The notes under the pieces: generated by a model
Seen by the model: the letters and a program-made list of their open reading frames with translations, nothing else
Told to the model about the DNA's origin: nothing
Database searches by the model: none
Position numbers and translations under genes: made by a program
Assembly (NCBI RefSeq): GCF_900111905.1
Contig: NZ_FOKM01000007.1
Location: forward strand, 248,001-312,000
From: Rhizobium sp. NFR07
GTDB lineage: Bacteria; Pseudomonadota; Alphaproteobacteria; Rhizobiales; Rhizobiaceae
DNA: 64,000 nucleotides
Reading direction: 5' to 3'
Shown: piece by piece, positions 9,146 to 18,456 of the stretch
Layout of the letters: each line of letters opens with the position of its first letter
Numbering within the stretch: position 1 is the stretch's first letter

Positions 9146-11737
9146 TCAGGCCGCGTTGCTGTGACGGCCCGGTCGATAGTCGCCCATGCCCGTATCGCGG
9201 CCGCTTGCGGTCCGGAAGCGCTCGATCTTCGTGGTCAGCGCCTCGACGCGGCTGCGCAGCCCGTGGATCTCGGCATTGTTCTCCTCCACCATAGCGGCGT
9301 TCTGCTGGGTGATCAGCTCCACTTCCTGCACCGCATGGGTGACTTCGGAAATGCCGGTCGACTGTTCCGCAGCCGCAGACGAGATTTGCGCCACCAACTT
9401 GCGGACGTCCGACACGTGGGAGATGATCTGCGAAAGCGCCTCGCCGGTCTGCTCGACCAGATGCACGCCGCTTTCCACCTGGGTAGAGCTTGCCGAAATC
9501 AACTGCTTGATCTCGCGGGCCGCCCCGGCACAGCGCTGCGCCAGTTCACGCACTTCCTGCGCAACGACTGCAAAACCGCGGCCTGCCTCGCCGGCACGGG
9601 CAGCCTCGACGCCGGCATTCAGCGCCAGAAGGTTCGTCTGGAACGCAATCTCGTCTATCACGCCGATGATCTGGCTGATCTTGTCGGACGAACGGCTGAT
9701 CTCGCCCATGGCATCGACCGCGCGCGCGACCACCTCGCCCGAGCGGACCGCGAATGTTTCGGTCTCGTTGACCGATTGCGACGTCTGCTGTGCGCTGCCG
9801 GCGGTGCTGCGCACGACCTCGCTCAGATGACGCAGAGCCCGCGAACTCTGCTCCAGCGCTGCCGCCTGCTGCTCGGTGCGACGCGCAAGATCATCGGCCG
9901 AAACCGCGAGGTTGGCCGTTCCGCCGTCGATCTCGTGCGCTGCCGAGCGCACCTCGAGCAGCGTCGCCCGCAATGCCTCGACGGCCTGGTTGTAGGTGCG
10001 CGCCATTTCGATGAAATCGGCCGGCAGGTTCTCGTCCATGCCGGCAGCAAGATCGCCCTCCGCAAGGCTGCCGAGCACGCCGGAAAGCGCCGTCAGCGCG
10101 TGCTGCTGTTCGGCAGCGACGCGCGCCCGCTCCGAAGCCCTACGATCAGCCTCGGCGCTCGAAAGCTCGCGGGCGGCCGCAGCTTCCTGCTCCAGGCGGA
10201 TATTCTCCTTGGCTGCGTCGCGGAACACGGTGACGGAACGCACCATATCGCCGATCTCGTCGCGCCGCTCGCGGCCCTCGATCGCCACCTCCAGATCGCC
10301 ATCGGCGAGCCGGCGCATGACATCGGTGACGCGACGCAACGGGCCGCGCAGGGTCTCGACCAGCATGAGGCCGCCCGCAATCGCCAACACGGTGCCGATC
10401 ACCATTGCCGCGACGGAAAGCGAAGCCGAACGCTCGCTGTCTTCCTTGCCGACCTCCTGCGCCTGGGCGACGAAATTCTTCAGACCCGCCATGCCGGCGC
10501 TCAGCGTCGCTGTGGCCGCGATCTTTTCATTCTGCCATTCGGCGGCGACGGCGATCAGCCTGGCGGATGCGCTGTCGATCGCCGCGAGATGAGCCTCCGC
10601 CTTGCCGGCGAAATCGGCCATCGTCACGTTGCTTTTCGCCAGTTCCGAAACGCGGCTGCTTGCCTTGCGCAATTCAGCAGTACCCTCGATCAGTGTCGTG
10701 CGTGCGCTTTCGGTCACGGTGCCGCGGAGCCGCTCGAGAAGAAGCTGCAGCTCGTCGATGCGCCGTAGAGAATCCTCCGTCTGTGCCAGCAGCTCGCGCT
10801 GCGTATTCACGTCGCCTTCCAGCCCGACGAATCGCTCGGCCGCGGTCACGGCCTTTTTCGTCGAGAGTGCGTCGAGATCGGCCTGGATGCGCATGAAGGC
10901 GCTGGTACCGACCCTTGCTGCCTGTCCCTTCTCGGCGACAGAAGCGTCGCTTGCGAGCGCCTTGGAAATATTGGCGGATGCTTCGCGCGCCGGGTCGAAG
11001 GCCTTGTCCGCCCTTTCAGAGACCAGACCGTTGATCTTGGTGAATTCCTCGTCCAGCGCGCCGATATAGAGCTTTGCCGTGTTGATTGCGGCGTCATCGC
11101 TTTCCGCGCGACGCATGGCGTCGCGCAGGTTGGCAATGCGGCCGGCAATGGCATTGTAGGCGAAGGCTTCCAGAAGCAGGCCCTTGGCGAATTTTTCCTT
11201 GCCCTCGGTCTGCTTGCGCAGGGTGCCCACCTGCTTCTCGACACCGGCTCCCAGCGCCCGAACCTCGGACATGGCGGCGTCCATCGCGCCTTCGGTCTCT
11301 TCGCGCGCCGTCTTGATGGCCCAGAGCTTTTCGACATGGGCGCGCATGGCCGGCGCCAGTTCCCGCACCGGTGCGACATGCGCCCTGTCCTCATCGGACT
11401 GCAGCAGGCCATTCAGCGTTGCGACACCCTTCTCCTGCGTATCGACATCAGCCTTGAACATAGCGAGCGTCTTGTCGTCCGGCGTGACAGAGAACTCCTG
11501 CAGGCTTGCCTGCAGCCGCTCGAAATCGCCGATATTCTCGATCGTCGCGCGCGTCACCGTCATATGGCCGTTCAGCGTACGGGCCGTGTAGTAACCCGCA
11601 AGGCCGACGCCTGCGATCAGCAGTACCAGTGGGATGACGAAAAGAAGGACTTTGGTGACGATCTTACGGCTTTGAAGAAGGCGATCGATAAACAAGTTCG
11701 TTCCCGCAATTGGCACGCGGCGTGACACGGATTTCAT
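9146..11737 (-). CDS. Methyl-accepting chemotaxis protein, large periplasmic domain
   Basis: 863 residues, long for a chemoreceptor. TM1 ([20 protein letters not shown]) is near residue 35 and TM2 ([19 protein letters not shown]) near 450, enclosing a ~400-residue helical sensor with no recognised ligand-binding fold. A HAMP domain follows TM2 and a second HAMP-like segment ([10 protein letters not shown]) sits near 560. The signalling tip is intact: [20 protein letters not shown] then [16 protein letters not shown]. It should signal to CheA/CheW, which are not in the window. Single gene; the ligand cannot be predicted. Confidence 0.95.
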   Translation of the reverse strand: MKSVSRRVPIAGTNLFIDRLLQSRKIVTKVLLFVIPLVLLIAGVGLAGYYTARTLNGHMTVTRATIENIGDFERLQASLQEFSVTPDDKTLAMFKADVDTQEKGVATLNGLLQSDEDRAHVAPVRELAPAMRAHVEKLWAIKTAREETEGAMDAAMSEVRALGAGVEKQVGTLRKQTEGKEKFAKGLLLEAFAYNAIAGRIANLRDAMRRAESDDAAINTAKLYIGALDEEFTKINGLVSERADKAFDPAREASANISKALASDASVAEKGQAARVGTSAFMRIQADLDALSTKKAVTAAERFVGLEGDVNTQRELLAQTEDSLRRIDELQLLLERLRGTVTESARTTLIEGTAELRKASSRVSELAKSNVTMADFAGKAEAHLAAIDSASARLIAVAAEWQNEKIAATATLSAGMAGLKNFVAQAQEVGKEDSERSASLSVAAMVIGTVLAIAGGLMLVETLRGPLRRVTDVMRRLADGDLEVAIEGRERRDEIGDMVRSVTVFRDAAKENIRLEQEAAAARELSSAEADRRASERARVAAEQQHALTALSGVLGSLAEGDLAAGMDENLPADFIEMARTYNQAVEALRATLLEVRSAAHEIDGGTANLAVSADDLARRTEQQAAALEQSSRALRHLSEVVRSTAGSAQQTSQSVNETETFAVRSGEVVARAVDAMGEISRSSDKISQIIGVIDEIAFQTNLLALNAGVEAARAGEAGRGFAVVAQEVRELAQRCAGAAREIKQLISASSTQVESGVHLVEQTGEALSQIISHVSDVRKLVAQISSAAAEQSTGISEVTHAVQEVELITQQNAAMVEENNAEIHGLRSRVEALTTKIERFRTASGRDTGMGDYRPGRHSNAA

Positions 11738-11939
11738 CCATGCGCGACGGCTGGGCTCCTACATCATGCGAGAGCATTTTTGAGCACCTTCACCACATTC
11801 GGTTGAACAAGTGTTAATTGCACGCGACGTCGGCAACACACCACGATTATTACGTGCCGCTGCGTACCCGAAACGCCGGTTTCCCACTGGCGGCGACCAC
11901 CTCCATCGCCTATGACGACGAGTCTCTGGAGGAAACAGC

Positions 11940-12848
11940 ATGGCCCTATCGGACAACACCCGCGGCGCGCTCTTCATGGCGTCCGCGATGGCGGCTTTTG
12001 CGTGCAACGACGCGATGGTGAAGTCGCTGACGCAGGATCTGAGCATTGCCCAGATTATGGCGGTCCGTGGCGTCATGACGACCGTGCTGGTCTTTTCCGT
12101 CTCCCGCATGCTCGGTGTCAGCCTGTCGCTGAAATGGCTGACGGATCCGCTAGTGCTGCTGCGCACGGCCTTCGAGCTCGGCGCCACGCTGACCTTCTTT
12201 TCCGCCCTTGCCCGAATCGAATTCGCGGCCGCGGCCTCGATCATGCAGTCCCTGCCGCTCGCCGTGACGCTCGGCGCCGCCCTGTTCTTTCGGGAGCCGG
12301 TCGGCTGGCGGCGCTGGACGGCCATCGTCGTCGGCTTCTTCGGTGTGCTCCTCATCATTCGCCCGGGCCCTGAAGGCTTTCAGCCCGCAGCGCTGTTCGC
12401 TGTCGCCGCCATATGCTTCACGGCCTGCCGCGACCTGACCACGCGCCGTATTTCCCGGGACGTGCCGACACTGACGATCACTCTGTTCACTTCGTTCGTG
12501 GTGATGATCGTCGGCTTTGCCCTGATCACGCCAATGGGCGGCTGGCAGCCGATCTCGAGCGGCAACTGGCTGATGCTCGTATTGACGTCGGTCGCAGTCT
12601 TCGCGGGATACCAGGCTGTCATCCTCGCCATGCGCGGTGGCGAGATCTCATTCGTCGCCCCGTTCCGTTATACCAGCCTGATCTGGGCTCTCATCATCGG
12701 TGTCCTGATTTTCGGCGAGCGTCCGGGCGCCTCGGTGCTTGTCGGTGCCGCAATCGTCATCGGTTCAGGCCTTTACACCTTCTACCGCGAAAGCCGGCGC
12801 GCCATCGACACCGCAAAGACGGCGGCCGTGCCCCCGGCCAGCGGATGA
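11940..12848 (+). CDS. DMT-superfamily (EamA) transporter
   Basis: 302 residues, ATG preceded by GGAGG. Two tandem EamA repeats with ten predicted membrane helices; MASAMAAFACNDAMVKSL opens the first and RYTSLIWALIIGVLIFGE is in the second. The family exports amino acids, nucleosides or other small metabolites (RhaT/EamA group); this substrate is unknown. About 200 bp separate it from the divergent chemoreceptor gene, and about 100 bp from mobA. Confidence 0.92.
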   Translation: MALSDNTRGALFMASAMAAFACNDAMVKSLTQDLSIAQIMAVRGVMTTVLVFSVSRMLGVSLSLKWLTDPLVLLRTAFELGATLTFFSALARIEFAAAASIMQSLPLAVTLGAALFFREPVGWRRWTAIVVGFFGVLLIIRPGPEGFQPAALFAVAAICFTACRDLTTRRISRDVPTLTITLFTSFVVMIVGFALITPMGGWQPISSGNWLMLVLTSVAVFAGYQAVILAMRGGEISFVAPFRYTSLIWALIIGVLIFGERPGASVLVGAAIVIGSGLYTFYRESRRAIDTAKTAAVPPASG

Positions 12849-12945
12849 TGAAACGGTAGCACAGGCGGCAGGTTTTGTGTCTTGTGACAGTCCATAACCT
12901 CGGCTAACAGCCGGGCTAAGATGACTGCGATCACGGGAGAACGAC

Positions 12946-13572
12946 ATGGCAAGCCTTGAGGCCCTACCCGGCCTTATCCTGGCCGGCGGCAAATCGAGCC
13001 GCATGGGCATCGACAAGGCGATGCTCACGCTTGGCGAACGAACGATCATCGCCCACGTGATCCGTCGCCTGACGCCCCAGGTATCGGAAGTCTCGATCAA
13101 CGCTGCCCACGCCATGACCGGCTTCGAGAGCCTGCCGCTCGTCAAGGACACCGTTGCCGGCCAACTTGGCCCTCTCGCAGGCATTCTTAGCGGCATGCGC
13201 CATCACGCGAAAAAAACTCCCGGCATCGGCCATTTCCTCACCGTCCCCTGCGACAGTCCGTTTCTTCCTCTCGATCTCGCAGGTCACCTCGCCGAAGCCG
13301 ATCCCGATGCAGAGACGATCGTTGTCGCCTCGTCGCTCGACCGCAGCCATCCCGTCTTCGCCCTCTGGCCGGTAGCGCTCGCAGACGAGCTGGAAACCTG
13401 GCTGGCCGATGACGGAAACCGCCGCATCAATGCGTTTCTATCCCGTCACCGCACGGTGACGATCGATTTCCCGCCTGTCCCGACGAAGGCCGGCGCACTC
13501 GACCCCTTCCTCAACATCAATACGCCGGATGACCTTGCACATGCGGCCCTGTTCTCAGGGGCACTCGCATGA
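12946..13572 (+). CDS. mobA: Molybdenum cofactor guanylyltransferase MobA
   Basis: 208 residues; transfers GMP from GTP to molybdopterin to make the bis-MGD cofactor. The nucleotidyltransferase signature GLILAGGKSSRMGIDKAMLT opens the protein, with LAGILSGM and PCDSPFLPLDLA (metal-binding aspartate) in the middle and the C-terminal NINTPDDL. Good GGGAGA ribosome site. The stop overlaps the mobB ATG by 4 bp. Confidence 0.96.
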   Translation: MASLEALPGLILAGGKSSRMGIDKAMLTLGERTIIAHVIRRLTPQVSEVSINAAHAMTGFESLPLVKDTVAGQLGPLAGILSGMRHHAKKTPGIGHFLTVPCDSPFLPLDLAGHLAEADPDAETIVVASSLDRSHPVFALWPVALADELETWLADDGNRRINAFLSRHRTVTIDFPPVPTKAGALDPFLNINTPDDLAHAALFSGALA

Positions 13573-14081
13573 CCCAGGCGGTATTCGGCATTTCCGGCTG
13601 GAAGAATTCCGGCAAGACGGGGCTGACGGTCAGGCTTGTTTCCGAGCTGACAGCCCGCGGCTATCGCATCTCGACGATCAAGCACGCTCACCATGATTTC
13701 GACATCGACAAGCCGGGCGCCGATTCCTTCCGCCACAGGGAGGCTGGCGCAGAGGAGGTGACGATCGTCTCCGGCACGCGGTTTGCCGTCATGCATGAAC
13801 TGCGCGGCGCCCCCGAGCCGACACTTGCCGAAATCCTGCAGCGCATATCCCCTTGCGACCTCGTCCTCGTCGAAGGCTACAAGCGCGAACACATCCCGAA
13901 GATTGAGCTTCGGCGGCTGGAATCGAAAAGCCGGGAGCCCCTTGCGCCGAACGATCCGCACATCGTCGCCATCGCCGCTGACCACGCGGTGGAAGACGGC
14001 AGCCTTCCCGTCTTCCACCTTGATGACACAAAAGCCATTGCGGATTTCATCGTCGAGACAACCGGCCTCCTGAAGCGCTGA
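13569..14081 (+). CDS. mobB: Molybdopterin-guanine dinucleotide biosynthesis adapter MobB
   Basis: 170 residues with a P-loop in GISGWKNSGKTGLTVRL, IKHAHHDFDIDKPGADSFRH and LVLVEGYKRE. GTP-binding partner of MobA in MGD synthesis. Coupled to mobA by an ATGA overlap; the pair is closed by the hairpin at 14122-14149. Confidence 0.96.
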   Translation: MTQAVFGISGWKNSGKTGLTVRLVSELTARGYRISTIKHAHHDFDIDKPGADSFRHREAGAEEVTIVSGTRFAVMHELRGAPEPTLAEILQRISPCDLVLVEGYKREHIPKIELRRLESKSREPLAPNDPHIVAIAADHAVEDGSLPVFHLDDTKAIADFIVETTGLLKR

Positions 14082-14121
14082 CAGGCGACGTCCCATCGGT
14101 CTGCGCTGCCCAAAACGCGAA

Positions 14122-14149
14122 AAGCCGCCGGCCAAACGGCCGACGGCTT
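14122..14149. terminator. Hairpin terminator between mobB and the OmpA-family gene
   Basis: AAGCCG-C-CGGCC loop AAAC GGCCG-A-CGGCTT: a 12-position stem with one internal mismatch, flanked by AAAA on the left. It lies 41 bp after mobB and 25 bp after the convergent OmpA-family gene. On the minus strand the stem is followed by TTTTCGCG, so it can serve both genes. Confidence 0.75.
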
Positions 14150-14173
14150 CAGCTTGCTTGAGATCGACGCCAC

Positions 14174-16360
14174 TTACTGGTTCGAAGCGACGGGCTTCAC
14201 CAGCGGCGTGATGCGGCGGATGGTGACGCGGCGGTTTTCCTGGTTCGCCGACTCGGTATTCACCTTCAGGTAGCGCTCGCCATAACCCTGCGTCGTCATG
14301 TTTTCCGGCGGAATGCCGAAAGCATCCGACAGCACGACGGCGACAGATTCGGCACGGCGGTCGGAAAGGACCAGATTGCTGTCGTCCGAACCGACAGCAT
14401 CGGTGTGACCTTCGATCAGGAAGGTCTCGGACGGATCCTTTTCCAGCACCTTGTTGATCGCATCCGCCACCTTGCGCAGCGAGGTCGCCTGGTTCATCGG
14501 AATTTCGGCGCTGCCGGTCGCGAAGGTGATCGTGTCGAGGTCGATACGCGGGACCTTGTCGCGGATACGTGCCGAGTAACGAACCTCATCGAGCGAATAG
14601 GGACGCTCGACCCGCTCCACCGGCGGCTGCTCGAGGAACTGGTAATAATCGCGGTCCGGCTCGCTCGACGTGTCGATGATATAATCGTCGATCGGCACGC
14701 CGAGACGCATCGGCGGCAGGTCTTCACCCGGATCACGCCAGGTATAGTCATCACCGCGGTCTTCCAGCAGTTCCGGAGCGTAGTAGAGCACATACTCCTC
14801 GCCGCCGCGGACGATGCGCGAGCGCTGCACCACTTCGCCGTAACGATTGCGGATCGTTACCACCCGCGTGCCGTCCGAACGTTCCACGACCTCGCGATAA
14901 CGACCATCGCCGAGACGCTCATATTCCGGCCCGCGACCGTCCTCGTAAAAGCGGCGGCTGTCGTCATGGCGAACGATCGTCTGGTTGTCGATCGAGATGA
15001 TCACGCGCCCATCGTTGCGGTCACGATCACGATCCCTGCCGCGATCACGACCCTGCTCGCGATCACCGCCAGTGATTGCTCCAAGAAGATCCCATCCGCG
15101 CGGACGTTCGAAGTCCGGGCGACGGTCGAGCCGCTCGCCACGCTCTTCGGTGAGCTCCCGACGCTGGTTGCGCCACTGCTCCCGCTGCTCGCGGGTGATC
15201 CGGTCATTGGCCTGGGCATCAGCATCCGTCCTTGGCGGCGGAGCGGCACGTTCCTGAGCCTGCTGGGCGTCCGGCTGCTGGCCGCCTGTGCGGTTCGGAT
15301 CGCGACGCTGGCGCTCGCCATCGCGTGCGCGCTCGGGCCGCTGCTCCTTGGCACTATCCAGCACAGCTGCACCGTTTTCGACCGGCAGCGTTGCCGGTTG
15401 TTCGGCCTGCTGCTGAGCAGCTGGCTGCTGCCTGCGTTCTCCGCCGCTGGTCGCCTGATCAGGAGCCGCCTCGCCGGATGCCGGCTGGCCGTCCTGTGCC
15501 TGCTGTGCGCGGCGCGGACGTTCTCCGCCCTGGCCCTCGCCTGCCTGCTGCTCGCGCTGGCGCGGACGCTCGCCCTGAGGCTGCTCGGCGTTGCGCTGCT
15601 GCGGCTGAGCTTCCGCCGGCTGCTCGGCATTCTGCTGGCGCTCGGGGTTCGGCTTCGGCTCCTCGGCCTGTCGCTGCGCTGGTTCGGCCTGCTTGGGCTC
15701 GGCCTGCTTGCTCTCGGTTTCCTTCGGTTCAGGCGCCTGGTCAGCCTTCTGCTCGGCAGGCTTCTCTACCGGCTTTGGCTGCTCGGCCGTCTGTTCGCGA
15801 CGCTTCGGCTTCTCGCCACCGCCATCTTCCTGCGCGCGCTGCTCACGCTGACGCGGGCGTTCTCCTTCCGGCTGCTCGGCGTTCTGCTGCTCACGCTGGC
15901 GCGGCTGTTCCTGCGGCTGCTCGGCCTGCTGTTCACGGCGTCGCGGCTTTTCGCTGCCACCTTCTTCCTGCGCGCGCTGTTCGCGACGCTGCGGACGCTC
16001 GGCCTCCGGCTGCTCGGCATTCTGTTGCTCGCGCTGGCGCGGCTGCTCCTGGGGCTGTTCGGCCTGTTGCTCACGGCGCTGCGGCCTCTCGCCGCCGCCC
16101 TCTTCCTGCGCGCGCTGCTCGCGGCGCTGAGGGCGCTCGCCGCCTTCCGGCTGTTCGGCGTTCTGACGCTTGCGACGCGGCTCCTCGCCACCCTGGCCCT
16201 CTTCCGGCACGATCTCCTGCTGGACGCGGATCACGCCCGGCATTGCAAGTGACGGATCAGTCCCGATCCCCGGCGGGATCGCGTAGGCCGGCTGCATCAG
16301 CATCGGAAGCGCCAGCACCGGCGCCGCCACGCTGGCGAAGAGTCTGAGTTTGATCGACAT
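14174..16360 (-). CDS. OmpA-family outer-membrane protein with long Glu/Gln/Arg-rich region
   Basis: 728 residues. The ATG at 16360 is preferred over the GTG at 16363 because AAGGA lies seven bases upstream. A signal peptide (MSIKLRLFASVAAPVLALPM, cleavage after AYA) is followed by ~330 residues made almost wholly of E, Q, R, P, A and G, then a middle region (about 380-590), and a C-terminal OmpA peptidoglycan-binding domain. That domain has FATGSAEIPMNQ, the Asp and Arg residues that bind diaminopimelate in EGHTDAVGSDDSN and LSDRRAESV, and GYGERYLKVNT. It probably tethers the outer membrane to peptidoglycan through a long disordered linker. Monocistronic, facing the mobAB terminator. Confidence 0.92.
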   Translation of the reverse strand: MSIKLRLFASVAAPVLALPMLMQPAYAIPPGIGTDPSLAMPGVIRVQQEIVPEEGQGGEEPRRKRQNAEQPEGGERPQRREQRAQEEGGGERPQRREQQAEQPQEQPRQREQQNAEQPEAERPQRREQRAQEEGGSEKPRRREQQAEQPQEQPRQREQQNAEQPEGERPRQREQRAQEDGGGEKPKRREQTAEQPKPVEKPAEQKADQAPEPKETESKQAEPKQAEPAQRQAEEPKPNPERQQNAEQPAEAQPQQRNAEQPQGERPRQREQQAGEGQGGERPRRAQQAQDGQPASGEAAPDQATSGGERRQQPAAQQQAEQPATLPVENGAAVLDSAKEQRPERARDGERQRRDPNRTGGQQPDAQQAQERAAPPPRTDADAQANDRITREQREQWRNQRRELTEERGERLDRRPDFERPRGWDLLGAITGGDREQGRDRGRDRDRDRNDGRVIISIDNQTIVRHDDSRRFYEDGRGPEYERLGDGRYREVVERSDGTRVVTIRNRYGEVVQRSRIVRGGEEYVLYYAPELLEDRGDDYTWRDPGEDLPPMRLGVPIDDYIIDTSSEPDRDYYQFLEQPPVERVERPYSLDEVRYSARIRDKVPRIDLDTITFATGSAEIPMNQATSLRKVADAINKVLEKDPSETFLIEGHTDAVGSDDSNLVLSDRRAESVAVVLSDAFGIPPENMTTQGYGERYLKVNTESANQENRRVTIRRITPLVKPVASNQ
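15775..16162 (-). repeat. Tandem coding repeat, ~46-residue unit, about 2.7 copies
   Basis: Within the OmpA-family gene a unit of 46-47 residues starting NAEQPEGGERPQRREQRAQE and ending EQPQEQPRQREQQ occurs twice nearly intact. A third copy starts NAEQPEGERPRQREQRAQED and fades into a Lys/Pro-rich stretch. Within each unit the half-motif RPQRREQ-AQ is itself repeated. Copy number is likely to vary between strains. Confidence 0.8.
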
Positions 16361-16622
16361 CACAATTTCCTTCTCTTGGGTTCTCGTCCCTAGGTCGCGC
16401 TTCCCTTGCCCCGTCGGGCGCCTCTGCGGGCGGGCTTTCGCGGCGGCTCAACTGCATGTCTTGCAAATTGGTTCCAGTTGGGCCGAGCGGCAAAGGTCCC
16501 TATGATCCGGACCAAAGTCTGAACCGGCTTTGAACGGCCCGTTCATCGTCCGAAGGATGCAGCGCACCATTTGCGCTAACATCAAGGAGCCGTGAAGCTC
16601 TTGGTTGCCGCTCAAAATGCCG

Positions 16623-16652
16623 TTGCAATTTTTCCGGCGTCGGTATCTATAA
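16623..16652 (+). promoter_or_regulatory. Candidate promoter of the amino-acid binding-protein gene
   Basis: TTGCAA at 16623-16628 and CTATAA at 16647-16652, spaced 18 bp, resemble the alphaproteobacterial housekeeping pattern (CTTGAC-N17-CTATAT). It lies ~84 bp before the ATG at 16736. The rest of the 375-bp gap between the OmpA-family gene and this gene shows no open reading frame with a ribosome site. Confidence 0.45.
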
Positions 16653-16735
16653 AAAAGCAAGGGCTGCCAAGCGCCCTGCCCCGGCCGCGAAAAAAGCAGG
16701 AAAACGCCGCCGGGTTGCCAACAGAGAGGACCATC

Positions 16736-17518
16736 ATGAAAATCTCCGCCCGTTTGTTTGCAGCCGCGTCGGTTGCTGCGCTGTCGCTTTTCGCAGGCGC
16801 CGCCTCGGCACAGGAAAAGCTGGTGATCGGTACGGAAGGCGCCTACCCGCCCTTCAACGTTCTGGAATCCAACGGTGAGCTCACCGGCTTCGACATCGAC
16901 ATCGCCAAGGCGCTCTGCACCGAGATGAAGGTCGAGTGCACCTTCGTCACCAATGACTGGGACGGCATCATCCCGGCCCTCCAGTCGAAGAAGTTCGACG
17001 CGATCATCGCCTCCATGTCCATCACGCCGGAGCGCAAGGAACAGGTCGGCTTCTCCAAGAAGTATTACAACACCCCGCCGGCAATCGCCGTGCCGAAGGA
17101 TTCCGACCTGAAGGACGCCTCGCCGGCTTCGCTGAAGGGCAAGACGCTCGGTGCCCAGGGTTCGACCACCCACTCGAACTACACCGAGAAGCACTTCCCC
17201 GATTCCGAGCTGAAGCTCTATCCGACGGCTGACGAATACAAGCTCGACGTCACCAACGGCCGCATCGACGGCGTGGTCGACGACATCGTCGTCCTGTCGG
17301 AATGGGTCAAGTCCGACGCCGGTTCGTGCTGCAAGATCCTCGCCCCGCTGCCGATCGATCCCGAGATCAACGGCGAAGGCGCAGGCATCGCGGTACGCAA
17401 GGACGAAATGGCTCTGGCCGACAAGTTCTCCGCCGCGATCCTCGCCATCCGCGCGAACGGCGAGTACAAGAAAATCAACGACAAGTATTTCGACTTCGAC
17501 GTCTACGGCGACAAGTAA
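16736..17518 (+). CDS. Amino-acid ABC transporter substrate-binding protein (Lys/Arg/Orn type)
   Basis: 260 residues from the ATG at 16736, after AGAGGA; the longer open frame upstream has no signal peptide. Signal peptide SVAALSLFAGAASAQ; the mature protein starts EKLVIGTEGAYPPFNVLESN. The family-3 solute-binding signature GFDIDIAKALC, an internal cysteine pair, and DGIIPALQSKKFDAIIASMS fit the HisJ/ArgT group. Periplasmic receptor for the two permeases downstream. A strong terminator hairpin directly after it should give far more binding protein than permease. Confidence 0.95.
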   Translation: MKISARLFAAASVAALSLFAGAASAQEKLVIGTEGAYPPFNVLESNGELTGFDIDIAKALCTEMKVECTFVTNDWDGIIPALQSKKFDAIIASMSITPERKEQVGFSKKYYNTPPAIAVPKDSDLKDASPASLKGKTLGAQGSTTHSNYTEKHFPDSELKLYPTADEYKLDVTNGRIDGVVDDIVVLSEWVKSDAGSCCKILAPLPIDPEINGEGAGIAVRKDEMALADKFSAAILAIRANGEYKKINDKYFDFDVYGDK

Positions 17519-17542
17519 GCCTTACAGGTCCTGAGAAAAATC

Positions 17543-17577
17543 CGGCGGAAGACCAGCTCTTCCGCCGTTTTCATTTT
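17543..17577 (+). terminator. Intercistronic terminator after the binding-protein gene
   Basis: CGGCGGAAGA loop CCAGC TCTTCCGCCG followed by TTTTCATTTTC: a perfect 10-bp stem with a T-rich tail 24 bp after the stop codon. In binding-protein-dependent operons such a site lets a fraction of transcripts continue into the permease genes. Confidence 0.85.
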
Positions 17578-17673
17578 CGTGAACCCTTGTCCTCAGGTAA
17601 TTTTCCCTTTTTATTGGATTTTGAAAGCGGCACGGCATAAGCCGCAGGGGAATATGAACCGGAACATGATCCT

Positions 17674-18456
17674 ATGAGCGGATGGCTTTCCGCCCTCTTT
17701 GATACGCTTGACCCGTTCTGCGGACCGATTGGCCTCTTCAGCTGGTTCGGAACGGGCACGCTCGTCGCCTGCGGCGATGCCGGCTGGGGCGATGAGATCG
17801 CCTTCGGCGTCAAGGTCACCATATCGCTCGCGCTCGCGACGCTTCCCGTCGGCCTCGTCATCGGCTTCCTCATCGCGCTCGCCGCCCAGTCCCAGGAAAA
17901 GATGCTGCGGCTCGCCGCCGGCATCTACACGACCATCTTCCGCGGCCTTCCAGAACTGCTGACCCTGTTCATCGTCTATTACGGCGCCCAGATGATGCTG
18001 CAGTCCGTTACGGCCGCCTTCGGTTATGACGGGCGGATCGAGATCAACGCCTTCGTCGCCGGCATGGTGGCACTTGCGGTCGTCTTCTCCTCCTATTCTT
18101 CCGAGGTTCTATTGTCGGCCTTCCGCGCCATTCCGCGCGGCCAGTACGAGGCTGGCGACGCGCTTGGCCTGCGCCGTTGGCGCACCATGATCCTGATCAT
18201 CCTGCCGCAGCTCATCCGCATCGCGCTGCCGGGCCTCACCAATCTCTGGCTGATCCTGCTGAAGGATACGTCCTATGTCTCGGTCATCGGCCTTGCCGAC
18301 ATCGTCCGCCAGACCGGCATTGCAGCGCGCGTCAGCAAGGAAGCCTTCTTCTTCTACTTCATCGCCTGCCTGCTCTATCTGATCCTTGCGATGATCTCGT
18401 CCTTCGGCCTCGGCTTTGTAGAACGCTGGGCCAAGCGCTCGGAGGTTGCCCGATGA
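17674..18456 (+). CDS. Amino-acid ABC transporter permease (HisQ-like)
   Basis: 260 residues. The EAA loop reads GDALGLRRWRTMILIILPQ near residue 165, with five or six membrane segments around it (LALATLPVGLVIGFLIAL, FYFIACLLYLILAMISSFGL). It is of the polar amino-acid permease type that pairs with a second permease and one ATPase. The ATG overlaps no upstream gene; its stop overlaps the next permease by 4 bp (ATGA). Confidence 0.94.
   Translation: MSGWLSALFDTLDPFCGPIGLFSWFGTGTLVACGDAGWGDEIAFGVKVTISLALATLPVGLVIGFLIALAAQSQEKMLRLAAGIYTTIFRGLPELLTLFIVYYGAQMMLQSVTAAFGYDGRIEINAFVAGMVALAVVFSSYSSEVLLSAFRAIPRGQYEAGDALGLRRWRTMILIILPQLIRIALPGLTNLWLILLKDTSYVSVIGLADIVRQTGIAARVSKEAFFFYFIACLLYLILAMISSFGLGFVERWAKRSEVAR

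Noticed and set aside
9161..10768. 535-codon open frame opposite the large chemoreceptor
   Set aside because: Antisense shadow of a clear chemoreceptor gene with intact domains.
14405..16252. 615-codon open frame opposite the OmpA-family gene
   Set aside because: Leu/Arg-rich product of reading the Glu/Gln/Arg repeats backwards; no signal, start or ribosome site supports it.
18177..18452. Longer start of the second amino-acid permease gene
   Set aside because: The additional region overlaps the first permease; ATG 18453 with an ATGA overlap is the natural start.
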